Shown: positions 1 to 4,416 of the stretch, piece by piece | Layout: every line of letters starts with the position of its first letter | Position numbering within the stretch: the stretch's first letter is position 1 | Origin: JBGOUV01 sp041477815 | GTDB taxonomy: Bacteria; Acidobacteriota; Terriglobia; Bryobacterales; JACQDG01 | Direction of reading: 5' to 3' | NCBI GenBank assembly: GCA_041477815.1 | Contig: JBGOUV010000313.1 | Coordinates: 1 to 8,211 of the forward strand | Length of the DNA: 8,211 nt | Notes under the pieces: generated by a model | The model's input: only the letters and a program-made list of their open reading frames with translations | Database searches by the model: none | What the model was told of the DNA's origin: nothing | Translations under genes and position numbers: made by a program

Positions 1-291
1 AATACGCCGGAGCGGATCGAGGTGATCGAGCGCATGGGTCAGCTCAACCGCGAGGACGCCGACTTCCTGCGGACCGCGGCGGTGTTCTACCGGGCGCTGG
101 ATCACGGGCTGCGGGTAGCCACCGGACGCTCGCAAGGCAACCTGCCCACCGCCCCGCTGCTGCTCGAGATCCTGACCGAGCTGGTCCGCCGCTGGACTCC
201 CCCGGCCCTGCATACGCGCCCCTTGGATGTCGAGCTGGCCGACATGCGCCGGCGGACGCGGGCGATGTTTCAGCAGGTGTTTGAAGGGTAG
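1..291 (+). CDS. glnE: Glutamine synthetase adenylyltransferase (GlnE)-like, C-terminal fragment
   Basis: This is the 3' end of a gene that begins left of the window; frame 1 is open from base 1 to the TAG at 289-291, giving 96 residues. The segment is all-helical in character, with FLRTAAVFYRALDHGLR followed by GRSQGNLP, and ends in a helix rich in Arg (DMRRRTRAMFQQVFEG). This matches the helical C-terminus following the second nucleotidyltransferase domain of GlnE, which adenylylates glutamine synthetase in the cytoplasm under nitrogen control. The catalytic residues lie outside the window, so the name rests on the C-terminal pattern only. A related nucleotidyltransferase of the GlnD/GlnE group remains possible. 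The GTG at 22 and ATG at 34 are internal codons, not starts. The stop codon abuts a heptad repeat. Confidence 0.7.
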   Translation, partial: NTPERIEVIERMGQLNREDADFLRTAAVFYRALDHGLRVATGRSQGNLPTAPLLLEILTELVRRWTPPALHTRPLDVELADMRRRTRAMFQQVFEG

Positions 292-317
292 AAGGCAGAA
301 GGCAGAATACAGAAGGA
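291..317 (+). repeat. Degenerate heptad repeat (GAAGGCA)n
   Basis: Directly after the glnE-like stop there are two perfect tandem copies of GAAGGCA (291-297 and 298-304), a degenerate third copy GAATACA (305-311), and a partial fourth beginning GAAGGA (312-317). The first copy shares its G with the TAG stop. It is too short and degenerate to be a CRISPR. It looks like a small slippage-prone simple repeat of the kind scattered between genes in some high-GC soil bacteria. No function is implied. Confidence 0.6.
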
Positions 318-335
318 CCCGTATCATCAGGGTCC
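315..335 (+). terminator. Hairpin downstream of glnE-like gene, weak terminator candidate
   Basis: GGACCC (315-320) and GGGTCC (330-335) form a perfect six-pair stem around a nine-base loop (321-329), 24 bases after the glnE-like stop. On the plus strand it is followed by GAAAAGC and not by a T-run, so it does not meet the usual definition of an intrinsic terminator. It could be an RNA 3'-end protecting hairpin or a chance structure. The left arm lies within the last unit of the heptad repeat. Confidence 0.3.
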
Positions 336-350
336 GAAAAGCAACCCGCC

Positions 351-362
351 AGGAGCAAAGGA
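351..362 (+). promoter_or_regulatory. Ribosome binding site pointing to the ATG at 366
   Basis: AGGAG (351-355) lies ten bases before the ATG at 366, and AAAGGA (357-362) lies three bases before it. The first is a good Shine-Dalgarno match at workable spacing. It matters because it supports 366, not the GTG at 389, as the original start of the downstream small gene, and hence the frameshift call. Confidence 0.5.
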
Positions 363-365
363 CTT

Positions 366-661
366 ATGCCGAAGAAATCTAGTGAAGAGTGGATGACGAA
401 CTGCGGGCCGAATACGACTTCCGCGCATTGCGCCTCGTGGCCCGTGGACCTGGGCGAAAAGCTGCCCATGAGATCAGCGTTCGTCTGGCGCCGGATGTTG
501 CAGAGACGTTTCCTGATTCCGATGCGGTCAATGAGGCCTTACGGTTTCTCATCAGGATTGCAAAGGGTCACCTGAATGCAGGGGACAGATTGACGCCAGT
601 CGGTGGGCAGATGCCTCACGAGGTATTGCACCGGGTCCGCCAAAAGACGGCGCGCCGGTGA
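366..661 (+). pseudogene. Small antitoxin-like protein gene, probably broken by a one-base deletion near 395
   Basis: Two overlapping frames appear to be one gene. From the ATG at 366, which has a Shine-Dalgarno sequence, the frame reads MPKKSSEEWM up to base 395 and then turns into unlikely protein. The frame that holds the rest reads DELRAEYDF, then PDVAETFPDSDAVNEALRFL, and ends at the TGA at 659-661. In that frame a stop at 383-385 leaves only a GTG at 389 as start, without a clear ribosome site. Restoring one G so that ATGAC becomes ATGGAC joins both halves into a 98-residue protein. The APDVAETFPDS..VNEALR segment resembles small antitoxin-like proteins that I recall as widespread in Acidobacteriota and cyanobacteria; the exact family name is not certain. 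No partner toxin is seen next to it. The tail after about residue 65 of the repaired protein is polar and unrecognised. A functional 90-residue protein from GTG 389 (389-661) is the alternative. Confidence 0.5.
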
Positions 662-715
662 ACGCCTTAGCCGTTAGGCCCTTGAACTCGGGCGCCACAC
701 TTTGAGAGAATGGTC

Positions 716-952
716 ATGGGTGCCCGGATGAACCCGACAATGACATCGGTCTTTGACCTCGGCCCGGCGGAGAAGCTCCAGCTCGTCGAAGACTTGTGGG
801 ATGACCTTGCCGCCTCGCCCGAGGCAGTGCCGGTGCACGATTGGCAAAAACAGGAGTTGGCCCGGCGAAAGGCGAATCTGCTGACGAATCCGGCCTCGGG
901 ACTCGCGTGGGAAGAAGTCAAGCGTAGGGTCCGCAGCCGGTATGGCCGCTGA
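716..952 (+). CDS. Antitoxin of a RelB/ParD-like toxin-antitoxin pair (addiction module component family)
   Basis: This is a 78-residue protein from the ATG at 716; GAGAG (704-708) lies seven bases upstream. An ATG at 710 is too close to that site, while ATGs at 728 and 740 are later alternatives. It contains LGPAEKLQLVEDLWDDLA, then EAVPVHDWQKQELARR and SGLAWEEVKRRVR. This is the layout of the short helical antitoxins of the addiction module component family (Pfam Unstab_antitox, TIGR02574), in which an N-terminal dimerisation/DNA-contacting part precedes a C-terminal helix that wraps the toxin. Its last 11 bases overlap the toxin start at 942, so the two genes are probably translationally coupled. 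Such antitoxins usually repress their own promoter with the toxin as co-repressor. No clear promoter or operator could be singled out in 662-715. Family assignment is confident; the DNA target is unknown. Confidence 0.82.
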   Translation: MGARMNPTMTSVFDLGPAEKLQLVEDLWDDLAASPEAVPVHDWQKQELARRKANLLTNPASGLAWEEVKRRVRSRYGR

Positions 953-1241
953 ACTGATCACGGCCCCGGAGGCTGAAGACGACATCGCGGATGCCTACGC
1001 CTGGTACGAGAGCCGTCGGCCAGGCTTGGGGGAAGAGTTTTTGAGCTGCGTTGATGCCTGCATTGAAGTCATCCTGCGTACGCCTCAGTTATATACTCTG
1101 GCACACGAGAATTATCGCCGAGCGTTGGTACGCCGCTTTCCCTATGCGGTTTTCTACGAGTACACCGGAGATACGGTGACGGTCTACTGCATATTTCACA
1201 CCTCCCGCGATCCGCGAAAATGGCGCCAGCGTCTTCCATGA
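942..1241 (+). CDS. ParE/RelE-family toxin
   Basis: A 99-residue protein of normal length for the family. The N-terminal helical hairpin carries APEAEDDIADAYAWYESR and GLGEEFLSCVD (residues 8-38). The beta-sheet core has RRALVRRFPYAVFYEY (59-74), then VTVYCIFHTSRDPRKW (79-94). This is the signature of the ParE/RelE superfamily subgroup that poisons DNA gyrase or cleaves ribosome-bound mRNA; sequence alone does not decide which. The FPYAVFY and FHTSRDP motifs favour the ParE-like group. The ATG at 942 lies within the last codons of the antitoxin gene, giving the 11-base overlap typical of a cognate pair. The usual core strands are intact, so it appears functional. It converges on the PHP hydrolase gene with 70 bases between their stops. 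Confidence 0.85.
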   Translation: MAAELITAPEAEDDIADAYAWYESRRPGLGEEFLSCVDACIEVILRTPQLYTLAHENYRRALVRRFPYAVFYEYTGDTVTVYCIFHTSRDPRKWRQRLP

Positions 1242-1311
1242 TCGCTGTGAGGCGCGGGAGACTTACCGAAGCGCTGCAAGCGACGGCCAAAACCCGGCCG
1301 CGCCCGAGTCG

Positions 1312-2949
1312 TCAAGATCGACCGGCCTCGCGGGCGAGCTTCGCGTACACGGCCCGGCCGCGCGCGAAGGCCTCCAGGGACGCCTGCTTGTCGGAGGCGC
1401 TGGCGAAGCGCGCGTCGTTCTTCAGCCATTGCATCGCGTTGTCCAGATAGCGAATGTAGTACTGGGCGTCGTCGCGGCTGCGGATGGCCTTGCCGTCCCG
1501 GATCGCGTAGACCGGTGAAGTGTGCGCGAAGACGGCTTCGGGCCGGCGGGTTCCGTACAGGCTGCTCAGCAGCGTCCCTTGCTCGTTGTGGACCTTCTGG
1601 AAGTCGATGCCGCGGTAGTGCTGGAGGTCCTCAAAGGCTCGGGCGGCGATCCAGCAACTGCGGCGCAGCGGATATTCGAGGTGGATCTCGGCCTGGCGCC
1701 GGGGTCCGCTGGGAGTGGCTTCACCGATTACGTTCCCGTTGGACACGATTTCCAGCCGGTCGTACGGAAGCTGCGATTCGGCCTTGGCATGAATGCGGAG
1801 TACCTTGTCCTGGCGGGAGGACAGGGCGAGCTTGGAACCCGCTTCGCGGCCGTTGACCGTGAAGGTCAGGAGCGGGCTGTTGGTGACGAAGGTGCGGCCT
1901 TGCTGGAGAGCGCCGATCCAGCTCTGGTAGCTGAAATCGCCGTCGATGTGGGCATAGACGCGGTTGGCACCGACGGTGACGAAGGTCGTCATCTTGTCGG
2001 TTCCGGCGGTGGCGGTGAGGCGGAACCCGCAGTTCAGATAGCGGTACCACATGCGCAGGCCGTGGTTGGACTCGATCTCCGGCACTACCTGTTTCATGAA
2101 TACCGGCAGCGCGCGGGGGTCGAGCACGGAGAGAATCTCCAGGCCGTCCAGTTTTTCGAGGGCCACGTCGAGCGGGCTCTCGACGCCGGGCCAGCTCGGA
2201 AAATGTGCCCAGGAGACGTAGCCCCCCTGCGCATGGACCCGGTCGCAGACGTCCGCGTGGAGCGGGTAATCGTAGCGCTGCATGGTCTTTACCGGCTCGA
2301 TGAGACTCTTCAGGTTGAGGAGGCACATGTGGCCCAGATGATCGTTGCGGAATTCCTGGGTCACGTAGATCAGGCGCCGGCCGCTGGAATTCGCGTTCAC
2401 GCGGCCCTCGAACTCCTTCTGGTCGGTGGTGAAGTCCGAGGTCAGGAGGTTGGCGACGTCCAGGTCCTCGGCATCCATTTCCAGGCGGCAGGTTTGGGGA
2501 GCGATGTGATGAATATGGACGTCGCCGCTGTACCACCCTTGGGTGGAAAGCGAGGACCAACGGGAGAGGGGAACGGTAAAGACGCCGTCGCGGACACCGG
2601 CCGGGGTGAGGTCGCCTTCGGCGATGCTGTACTCGTATCCTTTTAGTACCTGGTATTTTAGCGGCAGCCAGGAGGGATCGACCAGGAACTCGCCGTTTAC
2701 GTAGGAAAAGCGTCGGGACTGGAAGCGTACGTCGCCTTCTTGGGCGTTGGCGGCGAGGCCCTGGGGATGGCCCAGGGGTACGACCTCGTGGCCTTGAGCA
2801 TGCAGCAAGCGCAGGCGGGCGGGGACCGGGAGTCCGGTGTCGCGGTCGGTGACGCGGCACACGATCGGCTGGTTCTGGGCGGCGGAGAGGCGGGAGGTTA
2901 GGCCGGCGGCGGCCAGGTTGCGGAGGAAATGGCGTCGATTGGGGAACAT
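1312..2949 (-). CDS. Tat-exported CehA/McbA-type PHP metallohydrolase
   Basis: A 545-residue protein from the ATG at 2949. A GTG at 3012 would add 21 residues, but these would be encoded by the palindrome at 2966-3009. The ATG also puts a twin-arginine signal in the usual place (NRRHFLRNLAAAGL, residues 4-17, followed by AAQ). A beta-rich segment follows (about 25-130). The PHP hydrolase domain begins at WYSGDVHIHH (metal-binding His145 and His147). Further likely ligands are the EFRNDHLGH stretch (Glu199, His204, His207), WAH (His249) and AGTD (Asp318). The family hallmark GRTFVTNSP lies at 351-359. A C-terminal beta domain and an Arg/Ala-rich helical tail complete it. CehA (carbaryl hydrolase) and McbA gave the family its name, but most members have unknown substrates, so a specific reaction cannot be given. 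It is the last gene of a probable three-gene operon and should act in the periplasm or outside the cell. Confidence 0.8.
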   Translation of the reverse strand: MFPNRRHFLRNLAAAGLTSRLSAAQNQPIVCRVTDRDTGLPVPARLRLLHAQGHEVVPLGHPQGLAANAQEGDVRFQSRRFSYVNGEFLVDPSWLPLKYQVLKGYEYSIAEGDLTPAGVRDGVFTVPLSRWSSLSTQGWYSGDVHIHHIAPQTCRLEMDAEDLDVANLLTSDFTTDQKEFEGRVNANSSGRRLIYVTQEFRNDHLGHMCLLNLKSLIEPVKTMQRYDYPLHADVCDRVHAQGGYVSWAHFPSWPGVESPLDVALEKLDGLEILSVLDPRALPVFMKQVVPEIESNHGLRMWYRYLNCGFRLTATAGTDKMTTFVTVGANRVYAHIDGDFSYQSWIGALQQGRTFVTNSPLLTFTVNGREAGSKLALSSRQDKVLRIHAKAESQLPYDRLEIVSNGNVIGEATPSGPRRQAEIHLEYPLRRSCWIAARAFEDLQHYRGIDFQKVHNEQGTLLSSLYGTRRPEAVFAHTSPVYAIRDGKAIRSRDDAQYYIRYLDNAMQWLKNDARFASASDKQASLEAFARGRAVYAKLAREAGRS

Positions 2950-2965
2950 GCAAATCGCCGATTCT

Positions 2966-3009
2966 GCGAAGGCGAACCTGGTCGCAAATTTGCGACGAGG
3001 TTCCTTCGC
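2966..3009. repeat. 44-base imperfect palindrome between the DUF1501 and PHP hydrolase genes
   Basis: The centre, GTCGCAAATTTGCGAC (2981-2996), is a perfect 16-base palindrome. After one G/G mismatch (2980/2997) the symmetry continues with AACCT/AGGTT (2975-2979 and 2998-3002). A CG bulge (2973-2974) follows, then GCGAAGG/CCTTCGC (2966-2972 and 3003-3009). Forty of the 44 bases are paired, with no spacer at the centre. In the minus-strand transcript it would fold into a very stable hairpin starting nine bases after the DUF1501 stop and ending 16 bases before the hydrolase ATG. No T-run follows, so it is not a canonical terminator. It may be a dimeric-protein operator, an mRNA processing or stabilising hairpin, or a palindromic repeat element. 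Confidence 0.8.
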
Positions 3010-3018
3010 CACGGGCGG

Positions 3019-4416
3019 TCAGGCCTTTCTTAGTTTCTCTACCAGGTCGGTCTTGCCGCCTACATCGGTCAGGCGGAAATTGCGGCCTTGGTAGGGGTAC
3101 GTCAGTTTCGTATGATCCAAACCCAGCAAGCCGAGAATGGTGGCGTGCAGATCGTGCAGGTGTACGGGATCTCCTGCGGCGCGCAGGCCGAGCTCGTCGG
3201 TGGAGCCTATTACCTTGCCGCCCTTCACGCCGCCGCCGGCCATCCAGATGGTGAAGCCATACGGGTTATGGTCGCGACCTTCGGAGCCGTTGGAGCCGCC
3301 ATCGGACGTGGGGCTACGGCCGAATTCGCCGCCCCAGATCACCAGGGTCGAGTCGAGCAGGCCGCGCGATTTCAGGTCGGTGAGGAGTCCGGCGACGGCC
3401 TTATCGGTTTGAGCCGCTCTGGCCTGGTGATTCTTGTCGCATTGAATGTGGCCATCCCAGTCGTCGACGTTCATCCCGTTGCCGTTCCACACCTGCACGA
3501 AACGAACGCCGCGCTCCACCAGCCGGCGCGCCAGCAGACAGCGGCCGCCGAAGTCCGCGCTGACTCGATCATCGAGGCCGTAGAGCTTCCTGGTCGCTTC
3601 GGATTCGCTGGTGATGTCGGTTGCTTCCGGCGCCGACATCTGCATCCGGAAGGCCAGCTCGTAGGACTCGATCCGGGCGGCCAGCTCGGAATCGCGGTTG
3701 CGGGCCTCGAGGTGGGACTCGTTCAGCTTGCGCAGCGTATCCAGCAGATCGCGCTGCTGGTCCGGCTGCATGCCCGCCGGAGGAGCGAGATTGAGAATCG
3801 GACTCCGGCCCGGGCGGAAGGACGTCCCCTGATAGGCGGCGGGGAGGAAGCCCTGGCCGTACACCGCCGGTCCCGACCGGATGCCGCCTTCCAATAAAAC
3901 CACAAAACCAGGCAGGTTCTGGTTTTCGGTGCCGAGACCGTAGAGAATCCAGGACCCCAGGCTCGGCCGGCCGATCCGGGCCCAGCCGTTGTGGATCAAG
4001 AACTGCGCCTGGGAGTGGGTGAAGCCTTCGTGATAACAGGAGCGAATTACGGCCAGGTCATCGGCTCGCTGCGAGGTATGGGGGAACAGATCCGATATTT
4101 CGAGACCGGACTGGCCGTACTTCCGGAAGGTTCTCTTCGAGCCGAGGATCACCAGATCCTTGAATTTGCCGTTCTGGAAATCTTCATCGCCGAAGCTCCC
4201 GGGCGGGTGCTGGCCGTGGAGTTTCGTGAGCAGCGGTTTCGGATCGTAGGTGTCGACCTGGCTGGGCCCGCCCTGCATGAACAGTTGGATCACCCTCTTG
4301 GCCGTAGCGGCAGGGCTCGCAGCGGCGGTTCGATGGAACAAGTCCAGGGCGGCCAGCCAGCCGATGCCGAGGCCCGACTCTTGCAGGAACTTGCGGCGGG
4401 AGTCGTCAGTCGACAT
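3019..4416 (-). CDS. Tat-exported DUF1501 protein (alkaline phosphatase/sulfatase-like fold)
   Basis: A 465-residue protein of normal length for DUF1501, a family of unknown activity related to the alkaline phosphatase/sulfatase superfamily. The ATG at 4416 is preferred; an in-frame GTG at 4428 adds four residues. The start overlaps the upstream gene's stop by 11 bases, which suggests translational coupling. A twin-arginine signal opens the protein (SRRKFL at 6-11, then a hydrophobic GLGIGWLAALDL). Family motifs in order: FMQGGPSQVDTYDPKP (46-61), WDGH (320-323), WGGEFGRSP (361-369), GRDH (380-383), WMAGGGVKGGK, and HLHDLHATIL (419-428), near the C-terminus followed by LTYPYQGR. The Asp/His residues in GRDH and HDLH are the likely metal ligands by analogy with alkaline phosphatase-like enzymes; this is inference. 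Members very often sit beside DUF1549/DUF1553 proteins, as here, and are thought to work with them outside the cytoplasm. Confidence 0.88.
   Translation of the reverse strand: MSTDDSRRKFLQESGLGIGWLAALDLFHRTAAASPAATAKRVIQLFMQGGPSQVDTYDPKPLLTKLHGQHPPGSFGDEDFQNGKFKDLVILGSKRTFRKYGQSGLEISDLFPHTSQRADDLAVIRSCYHEGFTHSQAQFLIHNGWARIGRPSLGSWILYGLGTENQNLPGFVVLLEGGIRSGPAVYGQGFLPAAYQGTSFRPGRSPILNLAPPAGMQPDQQRDLLDTLRKLNESHLEARNRDSELAARIESYELAFRMQMSAPEATDITSESEATRKLYGLDDRVSADFGGRCLLARRLVERGVRFVQVWNGNGMNVDDWDGHIQCDKNHQARAAQTDKAVAGLLTDLKSRGLLDSTLVIWGGEFGRSPTSDGGSNGSEGRDHNPYGFTIWMAGGGVKGGKVIGSTDELGLRAAGDPVHLHDLHATILGLLGLDHTKLTYPYQGRNFRLTDVGGKTDLVEKLRKA

Noticed and set aside
662..715. TTGAAC at 682-687 as a -35 element for the toxin-antitoxin pair
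   Set aside because: No matching -10 element lies at normal spacing, and the expected position reads GAGAGA.
1281..1311. CGGCC/GGCCG inverted repeat between the convergent parE-like and hydrolase genes, considered as a shared terminator
   Set aside because: The stem has only five pairs, and no T-run follows on either strand. Such short GC stems are common at this base composition.
1242..1311. Search for the missing C-terminal half of vapC beyond the operon
   Set aside because: The three minus-strand frames give short or Arg-rich peptides; one has ILTTRARPGF, which is only vaguely like a PIN C-terminus and is too weak to claim.
1522..2646. A 374-residue plus-strand open frame opposite the PHP hydrolase gene
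   Set aside because: It has no recognisable domain and lies antisense to a gene with clear export and metal-binding motifs. Long antisense frames are expected in high-GC coding DNA.
1721..2953. A 410-residue minus-strand frame overlapping the PHP hydrolase in another frame
   Set aside because: It is extremely rich in Pro and Arg, the usual result of reading high-GC codons out of frame. No motif is recognised.
2950..3012. GTG at 3012 as the start of the PHP hydrolase
   Set aside because: It would place 21 extra residues before the twin-arginine signal and translate through the palindrome. The ATG at 2949 puts the signal at the normal position.
3088..3897. A 269-residue plus-strand open frame opposite the DUF1501 gene
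   Set aside because: Its composition is that of an antisense shadow (rich in Ala, Val, Gly and Arg), and no family is recognised. The opposite strand has continuous DUF1501 motifs.
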